Shown here: in pieces, positions 37,131-45,134 of the stretch | Position numbering within the stretch: position 1 is the first letter of the stretch | Layout of the letters: each line of letters opens with the position of its first letter | Origin: Bacillus cereus G9842 | Lineage (GTDB): Bacteria > Bacillota > Bacilli > Bacillales > Bacillaceae_G | Direction of reading: 5' to 3' | Assembly: GCF_000021305.1 (NCBI RefSeq) | Contig: NC_011772.1 | Coordinates: 1,836,001-1,900,000, forward strand | DNA: 64,000 bases | The notes under the pieces: generated by a model | What the model saw: only the letters and a program-made list of their open reading frames with translations | Told to the model about the DNA's origin: nothing | Database searches by the model: none | Program-made: the position numbers and the translations under genes

Positions 37131-37949
37131 CTATTTCCACCAATCATCAAACATTGACGCTGGTACTTGTCTTTTATGCTCACTTACTGTGTAACGTTTT
37201 TCAATTTTCTCTGCAACGTCAGCTGGAACTGCTTTACCTTCTAAATAATCATCTAATTGATCATAAGTAATACCTAACTCTGTTTCATCAGCTTGACCCG
37301 GTTTTTCATCTAATAAATCAGCTGTTGGCATTTTTAAGTACAGTCGCTCGTCTGCACCTAACTCTTGTAATAATGCACGTCCCTGGCGCTTCGTTAATCC
37401 CGTTAATGGTAATAAATCTGCACCACCATCTCCGAATTTTGTAAAGAACCCTGTTACAGCTTCTGCAGCGTGATCTGTTCCGATAACAAGTAGCCCTTTT
37501 TGTCCACCAATTGCATATTGTGTAACCATACGGATACGAGCTTTCACGTTACCTTTATTGAAATCAGTTAATGATTCACCTAATAAGTTCTCGTATTGAT
37601 TTGAAAAAGCATCAACGGTTGAAGCGATATCAAATGCAGTTGATTGATCAGCTTGAATAAATTGTAACGCTAATTGTGCGTCATCTTCATCCTTTTGTAC
37701 TTTATAAGGAAGACGTACAGCGATAAACGTTGCGTTACCACCTTCGTTACGAATTTCTTCAACTGCAAGTTGTGCTAAGCGTCCTGCTAATGTAGAGTCT
37801 TGGCCGCCGCTAATCCCAAGTACAAATCCTTTTGCACCTGTTTTTTTTACATAATCTTTTAAGAAATCAACTCGTTTACGAATTTCAACTTTTGGATCAA
37901 TTACAGGCTGAACATGTAATGCTTTCATAATCTGTTCTTGTAATGTCAT
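37131..37949 (-). CDS. nadE: NH3-dependent NAD synthetase
   Basis: This 272-residue enzyme converts nicotinate adenine dinucleotide, ATP and ammonia into NAD. The PP-loop [16 protein letters not shown] (near residues 44-59) and the later [22 protein letters not shown] and [21 protein letters not shown] match the bacterial homodimeric enzyme. There is no glutaminase domain, so free ammonia is used. The start at 37949 follows AGGAGGAAAATAT. A possible 59-residue membrane protein gene lies 74 bases upstream on the same strand. Confidence 0.97.
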   Translation of the reverse strand: MTLQEQIMKALHVQPVIDPKVEIRKRVDFLKDYVKKTGAKGFVLGISGGQDSTLAGRLAQLAVEEIRNEGGNATFIAVRLPYKVQKDEDDAQLALQFIQADQSTAFDIASTVDAFSNQYENLLGESLTDFNKGNVKARIRMVTQYAIGGQKGLLVIGTDHAAEAVTGFFTKFGDGGADLLPLTGLTKRQGRALLQELGADERLYLKMPTADLLDEKPGQADETELGITYDQLDDYLEGKAVPADVAEKIEKRYTVSEHKRQVPASMFDDWWK

Positions 37950-38023
37950 TATATTTTCCTCCTATTCATATTAAAGCGGTAAAAAAAATTATGTATTATA
38001 TTGGTACATACTTCTATCCTTTA

Positions 38024-38203
38024 TTATTTCGCAAAACTAACGAATATACAATAGGATGTGTGTATGAATATGAATGTAGTCATTATAAATAAAGTACTAC
38101 GCATAATCAATTTTTTTAAACCTTTCAAAAATGTCATGTAATCTGGTGAAACTTTTATTTTTGTAATTGTCTTATTATTTTGAAAAAAATCATCTTCCAT
38201 CAT
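38024..38203 (-). CDS. Small putative membrane protein, 59 residues, unknown
   Basis: The frame runs from ATG 38203 (a second ATG follows at once) to TAA at 38024-38026. A ribosome site GAGGAGAATATTATCA lies upstream. The N-terminus MMEDDFFQNNKTITKIKVSP is charged. The C-terminal half (LIMRSTLFIMTTFIFIHTSY) is one hydrophobic segment. It is divergent from the SIR2 gene and upstream of nadE, filling the 37950-38279 gap. No family is recognised and the gene is only probable. Confidence 0.5.
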   Translation of the reverse strand: MMEDDFFQNNKTITKIKVSPDYMTFLKGLKKLIMRSTLFIMTTFIFIHTSYCIFVSFAK

Positions 38204-38279
38204 TTGATAATATTCTCCTCATAAACTTATTTTTCATGGTAAAATATTCATAAAAAAGAATTTGTGAGGAGAATGAGGG

Positions 38280-39587
38280 TTGAAGCAAAAAAGATTAATA
38301 CAAGACCTTCAAGGGCTTTATGCTGATAAAAAATTAATACCATTTGTTGGTGCAGGTTTATCATATCCTTTTAAAATTCCTACATGGGGACAAATGATTA
38401 AAGAGATTTCTAATCGATTTAAGGATGATGAGAGCTTTCACAAGCCAGTTGTAGCATTAATTGAAAAGGGGGATTATGATTTTGCCCTTCAATATTTAAT
38501 GAATATCTACTCTTTAACGGAAAGGGATATTCAAGAAGAAATTAAAAATATAATAAGAGAGAAGCGAATACAACTTGATGCTCCTCAATCTCATAACTAT
38601 GTGGATTTAGCAAATCTAGATTTTAACACTGTGGTTACTACTAATTATGATGATCTTTTACGAATCTACTTAGGTCAAAAAGGATTTATAGCTCAAAATT
38701 TATGTTCTACTACTATTAGTGCCGAAGAATTAAATGATCAGAGTTTTACAAAGAGAATTTGGCATTTACATGGAGACATCCATGATACTGGAACAATTGT
38801 TATGACCAATCAGAAATACCAAGATTTATATTCAAATAATAAATTTGAAAGATTTTTCTCTTTGCTATATGCAAATTATCATTTTTTAATGATTGGTTTT
38901 TCATTTGATGATGAATATATTAAAAATTTCTTTGAATCTTATGTTACGGATTATCATTCAAAACATTATCTTATTTTAAATAAGCCATCACAATCTCTTA
39001 TACAGGATTTAAACAGTAGGTATCGAGTTGAGGTGTTAAGTTACGAAGCTACAACTGATGAAGAGCATGTGATAGAAATTCGTAAATTATTGGAAGAAAT
39101 AAGTAAAAAAAAAGATAGTGGTGAAATAGATGATTCATCTTCTTCTGGGGGTAGCCATTTTTTAGAGAAGTTAGAATTGGAAGATAAAGAAGAATTAGAT
39201 AAGAGTTTATTTTGTAAAAAGATAAAACTTGAAGAAATTGATAATTTTACTTTGGAGTTAAGTAAGGATTATTTTTTTCAGGCAGAATCTTATCTTAGGT
39301 ATTTGAGAAGAAATAATTATGAGGAAGGGTTTATTAGATCTCTTTTAAGAATAGTAGATATAAAGTATAAAGAGCTATATAAAGCTGAATACTTACCGAA
39401 AGGTGAGAGTCAGATATTAATAGATTCAGTACATTCAGCATTGAATTCAATAAATTATGGACGATACGAAGAACAAATACATAAGATTAAACCTCTAGAG
39501 TCAGAAAACAAGGGATTTGTGCATATACTTGCTGATGATATAAAAGAAGATGTTTGGTGGGGAGAGAAGAGGGAATTGGATGTCTGA
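38280..39587 (+). CDS. SIR2-domain protein, effector of a putative ABC-3C conflict system
   Basis: This 435-residue protein begins with a SIR2 domain. It shows the NAD-binding PFVGAGLSYP (residues 21-30), TTNYDD (about 120-125), the catalytic His in WHLHGDIHD (about 162-170) and GFSFDDEYIKNF (about 206). SIR2 domains in phage-defence systems commonly destroy NAD to stop phage growth. The C-terminal ~170 residues are charged and helical with no recognised fold. The TTG start at 38280 lies 9 bases after GAGGAG; an ATG at 38273 is out of frame. It overlaps the next gene by 8 bases, starting a three-gene operon. Confidence 0.85.
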   Translation: MKQKRLIQDLQGLYADKKLIPFVGAGLSYPFKIPTWGQMIKEISNRFKDDESFHKPVVALIEKGDYDFALQYLMNIYSLTERDIQEEIKNIIREKRIQLDAPQSHNYVDLANLDFNTVVTTNYDDLLRIYLGQKGFIAQNLCSTTISAEELNDQSFTKRIWHLHGDIHDTGTIVMTNQKYQDLYSNNKFERFFSLLYANYHFLMIGFSFDDEYIKNFFESYVTDYHSKHYLILNKPSQSLIQDLNSRYRVEVLSYEATTDEEHVIEIRKLLEEISKKKDSGEIDDSSSSGGSHFLEKLELEDKEELDKSLFCKKIKLEEIDNFTLELSKDYFFQAESYLRYLRRNNYEEGFIRSLLRIVDIKYKELYKAEYLPKGESQILIDSVHSALNSINYGRYEEQIHKIKPLESENKGFVHILADDIKEDVWWGEKRELDV

Positions 39588-40074
39588 ACTTACAGGGAAT
39601 GAAAGGAAATTACCATTATCAATCGATTTTCTATACAATAATAATCTATTAGATATGTTCAATATGCTGTGTGTATTGTATGAATTCCGTCAAAGGAAAA
39701 GCGGTGTATCTGTAGACGAATTGACATTTTATTTAAGTATTGCTACTTCAGATAATTTCGAACATATTTTAAAGTTTTTTGAACAAGGAAATGAGGATAT
39801 CTATTCAAGTGTTGAAAGTAATTATTATTATTACGAACCTAAAATTAGATTATTAATATTAAAAGCAAGTAACTTAGAATTAATATCTTTTATACCAACT
39901 AAAAAGAAGATAGATTATAATTTTAAAATGAAAATTTCTTCTATTGGTATTGAAAAAATAGAAAATTTGGAAAATGTTTTTTTCAAATACTTAATTTCGA
40001 GGATGGAAAAAATAAAATTACAAGTGAAATATAATAAATCCAATTTATCTATATTGCAGGGTGGTATCTTATGA
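39580..40074 (+). CDS. Middle component of a putative ABC-3C system
   Basis: This 164-residue protein lies exactly between a SIR2 gene and an SMC-like ATPase gene, overlapping both (8 and 4 bases). It begins MSELTGNERKLPLSIDFLYN and is helical and charged, with a run of Tyr (SNYYYYEPKIRL) and an FKYLISRMEKIKLQV tail. Size and position match the 'middle component' of ABC-three-component systems, often a winged-helix adaptor. No catalytic motif is visible. The start ATG 39580 has GAGAAGAGGGAA upstream. The call rests mostly on context. Confidence 0.65.
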   Translation: MSELTGNERKLPLSIDFLYNNNLLDMFNMLCVLYEFRQRKSGVSVDELTFYLSIATSDNFEHILKFFEQGNEDIYSSVESNYYYYEPKIRLLILKASNLELISFIPTKKKIDYNFKMKISSIGIEKIENLENVFFKYLISRMEKIKLQVKYNKSNLSILQGGIL

Positions 40075-41963
40075 ACAAGAAAGTAAAAATAAATAAATTA
40101 ATTATTGAAGGGGATGAATATAAAAGAACCATAACATTCGATGAATCTTTAACGATTATTTCTGGAGATGGTTGGTCAGGGAAATCTTTAGTTCTTAAGT
40201 TAATAGATTACTGTTTAGGGAAGAGGGACAAATTTAATTTTAATGTACAAGAAGAATTAGGTTTATATTGCAATGAGGTTTATTTAGAAATTGAATTGCC
40301 GAACCAAAAAGTTACAATATTAAGATCACTAAAGAAAAATCATACAAAAATTTACTTGTATTATTCTACTTATGATGAAAGAAAATCTTATTTACCAAAA
40401 GTTATAGATTATGGCGAGTTAGGAGATATTTTATTTGGCTTATTAGACATTCCAATTATAAATAGGATTAAGAGCAAGGCGAAGTCAAATGAGAAAACAA
40501 CTGAGCGCCTATCTTTTAGAGACATTATGAGGTTTGCTTTTATTCCACAACAAGAATTAGGAACTAATATTTTTTTAAAGAATAATGATAAATTTACTTC
40601 TTATAAGAATACCCCGACGTTTGAATTAATACATAACTTATTAAACCCAGATGCAAATAGTATAAATGAAGAAATTGCTAATACAACAAATTTAATTGAA
40701 AAATGTAAGAAAGATATTAATACATTTCAACAGTATTTAGATGTAAGGGATGCTGGAGATATTATCCAACTACAAGAAGCAATAGATGAGTTAAATTCGA
40801 AAATTGAAGATAAGAAATCTGAAAAACAAGAATATGTATCTGCGTATAAAGAAGCTAACGAAAAGCAGTCATCAATGTATGAAAAATTAAAACAGGAAAC
40901 ATTGGAAGTGGTTAACAAAAAGAAAGAGATTCTTAGGAAGAAAAGAGACCTAAACGTTTCTTTAACAAGTAAGGAAGAGTTAATGACTCATTATCAGGAA
41001 GAATTAAAACAATTAAGTGCTACTGTGGAAGTTATGCATTTAGTAAAGATTGAAAATCATATAAAAAATTGTCCATTATGTAACTCTGAACTTATACATA
41101 AAGATGAAGATATATTTGATTATAATCTTACTGATCAATTGAGAAAACAATTAGAGGGAAAAATAAAGATCTTAGATAATACAATTGCCCTAGTGAATGA
41201 AAAAATAAATGATTTGGAGAAGGAACATGCAAATTTTGAAGACCGAGAAAAGGTTTTATCTATTGCATTAGAAGAGTATACTCAAAAAATATCTATACCA
41301 AACTTTTCTGAAATTGAAGTGATTAATCGAATTATAATAGAATTAGATAGTAAATTAAACTCATATAAAGAATTAGTAGGGATACATAAGAAAATAAGAC
41401 AACTTGAGATAGAGAAAGAGGAATATAAAAAGAAGCTTGGAGCACTAGAGGTCTCTTTGCAGAGCTTGCTGAATGAAGTGGAAGATGAGGAAGTAATATT
41501 AGAGTTTTTGAATAAGAAATATATTGAATTATTACAGAAATTTAAATATCCTGCGACAGCAGAAAAAGCATATATAGATGAACAATCGTATATGCCATGG
41601 TATAATAATGCAAGTGTTTTTTCACATGATAGTGGCGGTCTATTGATGAGTATACAATTATCCTATTTAGGGGCAATCTTACTCTGGAAAAGTAAATTTC
41701 CAGAGAGACAAAATCACCCTGGATTCCTGCTATTAGATTCATTAAGTAAATATATGGGGACTAATAGTGAAGGTGAAAATGCAGATACACTAGATCCAGA
41801 AAGTTATAAAGCAATTTATGAATTCTTAATTGAGTTATCAGAACATATACAAATAATTGTAGTGGAAAATACCCCACCTCCATTTGTACAAAAATACAAT
41901 AAGTATAAATTCTATAGAACAGAAATGCGTGGGCTTATTAATCCTAGGTTAAATGAGAAATAA
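40071..41963 (+). CDS. SMC/Rad50-like ABC ATPase (DUF3732-type) of a putative ABC-3C system
   Basis: This 630-residue ATPase has Walker A GDGWSGKS at residues 32-39, then about 400 residues of coiled coil. Midway is a Rad50-like zinc hook, NCPLCNSEL (Cys333 and Cys336). The C-terminal lobe has a signature-like SGGLLMSIQLSYLGAIL and Walker B FLLLDSLSKYMG, where the usual catalytic Glu after Asp is Ser. A DS/DQ form is usual in the DUF3732 group. Such ATPases are thought to sense unusual nucleic acids and gate the effector. It overlaps the middle gene by 4 bases (ATGA) and is followed by a terminator. Confidence 0.85.
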   Translation: MNKKVKINKLIIEGDEYKRTITFDESLTIISGDGWSGKSLVLKLIDYCLGKRDKFNFNVQEELGLYCNEVYLEIELPNQKVTILRSLKKNHTKIYLYYSTYDERKSYLPKVIDYGELGDILFGLLDIPIINRIKSKAKSNEKTTERLSFRDIMRFAFIPQQELGTNIFLKNNDKFTSYKNTPTFELIHNLLNPDANSINEEIANTTNLIEKCKKDINTFQQYLDVRDAGDIIQLQEAIDELNSKIEDKKSEKQEYVSAYKEANEKQSSMYEKLKQETLEVVNKKKEILRKKRDLNVSLTSKEELMTHYQEELKQLSATVEVMHLVKIENHIKNCPLCNSELIHKDEDIFDYNLTDQLRKQLEGKIKILDNTIALVNEKINDLEKEHANFEDREKVLSIALEEYTQKISIPNFSEIEVINRIIIELDSKLNSYKELVGIHKKIRQLEIEKEEYKKKLGALEVSLQSLLNEVEDEEVILEFLNKKYIELLQKFKYPATAEKAYIDEQSYMPWYNNASVFSHDSGGLLMSIQLSYLGAILLWKSKFPERQNHPGFLLLDSLSKYMGTNSEGENADTLDPESYKAIYEFLIELSEHIQIIVVENTPPPFVQKYNKYKFYRTEMRGLINPRLNEK

Positions 41964-41978
41964 TTTTTATAATGTACC

Positions 41979-42014
41979 AAAAACTCGCTAAAAACTAGCG
42001 AGTTTTTATTTTTT
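41979..42014 (+). terminator. Terminator of the SIR2/ABC operon
   Basis: AAAAACTCGCTA/TAGCGAGTTTTT stem followed by ATTTTTT. Confidence 0.9.
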
Positions 42015-42023
42015 AAAAGTTTT

Positions 42024-42070
42024 TTTCGAATTTGGTTTCCGTTTTGAAATGTTCTATATATAATAACTTT
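42024..42070 (+). promoter_or_regulatory. Repeated promoter region A1 (left end of the satellite-like element)
   Basis: TTTGGTTTCC (42031-42040) lies 25 bases before TATAAT (42059-42064), within CTATATATAATAACTT. The same arrangement recurs at 51241-51279, before the small gene next to the recombinase. A TTTCCG box with a 17-base spacer could be the -35. Confidence 0.55.
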
Positions 42071-42117
42071 TGTAAGAAGGATAAATACAAAATTTTACAA
42101 TTCGGAGTGTGATTGAG

Positions 42118-42474
42118 ATGAAAACACAGTACATGGTTAGAAAGCACAGAAAGATAATGCAAGAACAGTTTAAGAAAACAATAGAGACCTTCGATGGTAT
42201 GTCTGGACAACCTTATTTTGGGAAAATGGGGGGAGCCGGAAAAAAGTGGGGTGAACTTCAGGCAATGCACTTGCTCATCTCCGCGGTAGATTCGGTAATA
42301 ACATATTTGGACTATCAAGATGGTGATACAAAAACGCTTCTTCAATATAAAGAAGAATTAAATATGCAATATGATAAATTAGATGAATCCGCAAATATTT
42401 TGTTGGGTGAATTTATTGATCGGCGTGAACAGGAAAAAGAGATGAAAAAAAGAAATAAATTGATGACTAAATGA
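42118..42474 (+). CDS. Hypothetical protein of the phage-satellite-like element
   Basis: This 118-residue protein is basic and mostly helical (MKTQYMVRKHRKIMQEQFKK; YDKLDESANILLGEFIDRRE; a Lys-rich tail). There are no known motifs. ATG 42118 lies 9 bases after GGAG and is preferred over a GTG at 42109 that overlaps the ribosome site. It is the first gene after promoter-like region A1, so it may be among the first expressed. A Gly-rich loop (GQPYFGKMGGAGKKWGELQA) is the only distinctive stretch. Confidence 0.7.
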   Translation: MKTQYMVRKHRKIMQEQFKKTIETFDGMSGQPYFGKMGGAGKKWGELQAMHLLISAVDSVITYLDYQDGDTKTLLQYKEELNMQYDKLDESANILLGEFIDRREQEKEMKKRNKLMTK

Positions 42475-42549
42475 AGAGAAATATTCTAATAACTAATTTT
42501 ATTTAATTAATTATATATATGGATTTAATAAAAAATGGAGGTTTTTGAA

Positions 42550-42828
42550 ATGATTGAAAATATTTTATTAGACAGAAAACTAACAGAAGATGAAGAACAT
42601 ACATTGGCAATAATTCTTGGGTATGCGAGTAACTATCAGCAGCTTAGACGAAGATTACCGTTTGAGCAGTGGTTATTGAAGATAATAGATGTAATTAGTA
42701 AAGCAGAACACAAAACACGAGGTACAATTGATGTAGATAAATTTTATAGAGGGTGGGAAACTCTGCAACAGGACAGGCATAAAATAAAATTTGATTGGAA
42801 TAGTGGTCATGTTGTGTTGAGACGATGA
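42550..42828 (+). CDS. Hypothetical protein of the satellite-like element
   Basis: This 92-residue protein starts at ATG 42550 (MIENILLDRKLTEDEEHTLA) behind ATGGAGGTTTTTGAA; an ATG at 42535 overlaps the ribosome site. Two or three helices are predicted, with an Arg cluster YQQLRRRLPFEQWLLK and a basic end. No family is recognised. It follows the 118-residue gene in the same direction and is closed by a strong terminator, so the pair form a short operon. Confidence 0.7.
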   Translation: MIENILLDRKLTEDEEHTLAIILGYASNYQQLRRRLPFEQWLLKIIDVISKAEHKTRGTIDVDKFYRGWETLQQDRHKIKFDWNSGHVVLRR

Positions 42829-42851
42829 TGTAAAAAGATAATCACAATTAT

Positions 42852-42886
42852 AAAAAACCAAGCGGGATTAGTTCGCTTGGTTTTTT
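42852..42886 (+). terminator. Terminator in the satellite-like element
   Basis: AAAAAACCAAGCG (42852-42864) pairs with CGCTTGGTTTTTT (42874-42886). Confidence 0.9.
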
Positions 42887-42960
42887 AATATCAAAGAATC
42901 ATATTTAGGGAATCTTTATACATGTGGAAATATTGTATTGAAAAACTATCATCGTGTAAA

Positions 42961-43103
42961 AATGAGCAAAAACTTGTTCATTTATTCTAGACGTTTGTAA
43001 AAAATAAACAGAAAACTGTCCGTTTTTACACTGATAACTATATATACTAATAATAACTATATATACGATATTTAGCACAGAAAACTTGTCAGTTTTCGTG
43101 CTA
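42961..43103. other. Hairpin cluster with AT-rich direct repeats, candidate replication origin
   Basis: Three inverted repeats share a C-A-(A/G)-AAAACT(T)GT core. They are AATGAGCAA/TTGTTCATT (42961-42982), ACAG-AAAA-CTGT within GTAAAAA/TTTTTAC (about 42997-43029), and TAGCAC-A-GAAAACT/AGTTTTCGTGCTA (43073-43103). Between the last two lie direct repeats of ATAACTATATATAC (43034-43047, 43053-43066). The cluster fills the gene-free 42829-43177 stretch, just upstream of a replication-initiator-like gene. An origin or a multi-site operator would fit. Confidence 0.45.
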
Positions 43104-43177
43104 GTGTCTTTTAACATATTGTAATTGGAGTGGACGATAAAAAATTATAAATTCAAATGAAAAATATTAATTTTTTT

Positions 43178-43232
43178 GGTTTACAAATCTGCTTCTAGAA
43201 CACATATATTATGTAGGGTATTACTAAATAGT
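43178..43232 (+). promoter_or_regulatory. Repeated promoter region B1
   Basis: A 55-base segment from GGTTTACAAA to TAGGGTATTACTAAATAGT also occurs with the same length at 44475-44529. The last 25 bases are nearly identical. An ACATATAT(A/T)ATG core probably contains the -10. It precedes the 59-residue gene. Confidence 0.6.
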
Positions 43233-43255
43233 AAAAATATATGGGGGGTATGGAA

Positions 43256-43435
43256 TTGAAAAATACTTATATAGTTTATAATTTGAATCTCATGGAACAT
43301 GTTATTAGAAAAGGTTATGGACTTATTGGAATTTCTCCAAATAAACATTGTGGGGGGAAATTTGTATTTTTCTTTAACGACAAAGATGGTCGTATTAAAT
43401 ATGTAGTGAATCAATACAAAAATCAAAAAGTTTAA
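43256..43435 (+). CDS. Small DUF5659-like protein
   Basis: This 59-residue protein begins MKNTYIVYNLNLMEHVIRKG and continues with GLIGISPNKHCGGKFVFFFN. The pattern 'strand, L-x-x-G-(F/Y)-x-L-I-G-I-x-P-N-x-x, strand' resembles the DUF5659 family of short phage-associated proteins. The TTG start at 43256 is 7-8 bases after GGGGGG, better than the ATGs at 43241 and 43250, which overlap it. It sits behind repeated region B1. Confidence 0.6.
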   Translation: MKNTYIVYNLNLMEHVIRKGYGLIGISPNKHCGGKFVFFFNDKDGRIKYVVNQYKNQKV

Positions 43436-43479
43436 ACATTATAAAATCCAATCAAATTTAAAATCAAAGGGGAACATTA

Positions 43480-44403
43480 ATGATGGGGAAATTTATAAGA
43501 CTACCAAAATCAATTGTATCGACAAAAGAGAAATTAGCGATGTCAGCTTTGTTCATGTGTGCGAAAAATGATGATGAAACAATTACATCGGTTGCAGTGT
43601 TAGAAGCGAATTTAACAGGACTGGCGAAACCGAATAGAAAAACACAAGATGATTTGTTTGAAGGTTTAAAAGCTTTAAATGAAAAAGGCATGGTTAAAAT
43701 TGAGAATATGCCGAGTAAAGTAAATGATCTTTTCAAGGTTATTATTACTGTTGAAGAGGAAACGTTCACGATAGTGTATTATAAAGAAATTCAAACAATT
43801 ATGAGCGGAAATTATAAAGGAGCAGTGAACCGAGAATTGTTTGCTTATTATACGGAGTTAGCTTCATTTTATAACAATATGAAGAAAATTGCTTATCCAT
43901 CAATTGAACAACTTGAAACGGTTACAGGGCTGACAAATAAAACAATAATTAACTATAACAATAAATTAAAAGAGTTAAATATAATTCATATTGAAAATAA
44001 TGGGCTCATTAAAACAGAAAGTGGTATACAAAGTTTAAGAAATACTTATTCTCGTAAAGAACATGCTAATTTATGCAAGGAAGAATCTGAAAAATATAAA
44101 AAAAGTATCGTTGATAGGGGCGGACAAGTTCTTCATAAAAAAGACAAAAATAAAGATGCTCGCAAAATGGAATTAATTAAAGGTGAAAACAAACAGGAAC
44201 AGTTATTAGATAAGCAAATCGTGTATGTTCAAAGAGATGAACAAGGAGTTCCGATTATTGCATATAGGTATAATAATAATGTTAAAGAAGATATGTTTGT
44301 ATATGCTAAACGCTCTAATATGGATATGCAGGAATACTTAGAATCAATTCAGACATACCATGGGGCAATCATTAAATATATTCTATGTAATCAAACCGCA
44401 TAG
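43480..44403 (+). CDS. Replication-initiator-like protein with winged-helix domains
   Basis: This 307-residue protein appears to have two winged-helix units. One is near the N-terminus (FIRLPKSIVSTKEKLAMSAL, with a TGLAKPNRKTQDDLFEGLKAL recognition region). The other is at about residues 120-180 (IEQLETVTGLTNKTIINYNN). A charged linker and a C-terminal segment follow. The layout resembles RepA/DnaD-like initiators of phages, plasmids and satellites, but no clear family signature was found. It lies just downstream of the hairpin cluster at 42961-43103. It could equally be a regulator. The RBS is AAAGGGG; a hairpin terminator follows. Confidence 0.5.
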   Translation: MMGKFIRLPKSIVSTKEKLAMSALFMCAKNDDETITSVAVLEANLTGLAKPNRKTQDDLFEGLKALNEKGMVKIENMPSKVNDLFKVIITVEEETFTIVYYKEIQTIMSGNYKGAVNRELFAYYTELASFYNNMKKIAYPSIEQLETVTGLTNKTIINYNNKLKELNIIHIENNGLIKTESGIQSLRNTYSRKEHANLCKEESEKYKKSIVDRGGQVLHKKDKNKDARKMELIKGENKQEQLLDKQIVYVQRDEQGVPIIAYRYNNNVKEDMFVYAKRSNMDMQEYLESIQTYHGAIIKYILCNQTA

Positions 44404-44415
44404 GTTGTAAGTCAA

Positions 44416-44450
44416 GACTATCAAAAGATGATAGTTTTTATTTTGTTTAA
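44416..44450 (+). terminator. Terminator after the initiator-like gene
   Basis: ACTATCA/TGATAGT stem with a short loop and TTTTATTTTG. Confidence 0.75.
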
Positions 44451-44474
44451 AATCAATAAAACTATTAGTATTAT

Positions 44475-44529
44475 GGTTTACAAACTGCTTATTTGTGGAC
44501 ATATATAATGTAGGGTATTACTAAATAGT
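44475..44529 (+). promoter_or_regulatory. Repeated promoter region B2
   Basis: This is the second copy of the 55-base B region, ending in GTAGGGTATTACTAAATAGT like B1, 18 bases before the ribosome site of the 67-residue gene. Confidence 0.6.
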
Positions 44530-44556
44530 GAAATATAAATATTAGGAGTGATAATT

Positions 44557-44760
44557 ATGGAAAAATATATGACTGCAAAACAAAAAGAGGTATTGTTCAA
44601 AAAACAACGCATTTTTGAACTGAAAAATTTAAGTTATACTCATCAACAAGTTTGGTTCAAGTTAAATGAGGAATTAAAAGAGCTTAATATTAAACCTGTT
44701 TCAATTAGTTACATTTATAAATATTGGAATGAAATGAAAAGGGAATATGGAATTAGTTAA
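44557..44760 (+). CDS. Small helix-turn-helix-like protein
   Basis: This 67-residue basic protein begins MEKYMTAKQKEVLFKKQRIF. It has a possible helix-turn-helix, NLSYTHQQVWFKLNEELKEL followed by KPVSISYIYKYWNEMKREYG. The shape fits a small DNA-binding regulator or an excisionase-like factor. The start ATG 44557 lies 9 bases after AGGAG; the GTG at 44548 is too close. It is behind repeated region B2 and has its own terminator. Confidence 0.6.
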   Translation: MEKYMTAKQKEVLFKKQRIFELKNLSYTHQQVWFKLNEELKELNIKPVSISYIYKYWNEMKREYGIS

Positions 44761-44763
44761 ATA

Positions 44764-44795
44764 GGTGCGATCATAAAAATGATGGCACTTATTTA
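44764..44795 (+). terminator. Terminator after the HTH-like gene
   Basis: GTGC-G-ATCAT/ATGAT-G-GCAC stem with AAAA loop, then TTATTTAATTT. Confidence 0.65.
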
Positions 44796-44817
44796 ATTTA
44801 ATGAGGAGTGTTGTGAA

Positions 44818-44895
44818 ATGAAAAGTGATGGGGTTATAGAAAATGCTAGAAATGTGGTTATGATTATGTGTTTATGGCTGTGGTTATTTGTTTAA
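44818..44895 (+). CDS. 25-residue hydrophobic peptide
   Basis: This short frame with a good ribosome site (GAGGAGTGTTGTGAA) starts at ATG 44818. It reads MKSDGVIENARNVVMIMCLW and ends LWLFV. The C-terminal half is strongly hydrophobic and aromatic. It is 14 bases before the next small gene. It may be a toxin-like or membrane-active peptide, a leader for the next gene, or chance. Confidence 0.4.
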   Translation: MKSDGVIENARNVVMIMCLWLWLFV

Positions 44896-44909
44896 AGAGG
44901 GATGGTTGC

Positions 44910-45089
44910 ATGGAAATTAAAAATGGAAGAATTTATTTATATGATTCAAGGTACTATTTGAATTTAGGTTCGTTTGGTATTGAACCGATTACAAGGTTCG
45001 AGTATCCAAGAGAAACAATATATGTTTATGAATATAGCAAAGCGACAATTAAATTACTAGAAGAAATGATGGAGGGCTCGTTAGATTAA
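44910..45089 (+). CDS. Small acidic protein of the satellite-like element
   Basis: This 59-residue protein begins MEIKNGRIYLYDSRYYLNLG and continues with EPITRFEYPRETIYVYEYSK and an acidic tail. It is strand-rich then helical. The start ATG 44910 lies 9 bases after AGAGGG; the longer frame from 44868 would overlap the hydrophobic peptide. A terminator overlaps its 3' end. No family is recognised. Confidence 0.6.
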   Translation: MEIKNGRIYLYDSRYYLNLGSFGIEPITRFEYPRETIYVYEYSKATIKLLEEMMEGSLD

Positions 45090-45105
45090 CGGGCTCTTTT
45101 ATTTT
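45073..45105 (+). terminator. Terminator overlapping the end of the 59-residue gene
   Basis: GGGCTCGTTA/TAACGGGCTC stem (wobbles) followed by TTTTATTTTG. Confidence 0.7.
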
Positions 45106-45134
45106 GTACAAAGAGATAAAAGGAGATCAATAAA

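Noticed and set aside
42961..43103. The repeated hairpins as a CRISPR array
   Set aside because: Repeats differ in length and spacing, are only partly similar, and no cas gene is present.
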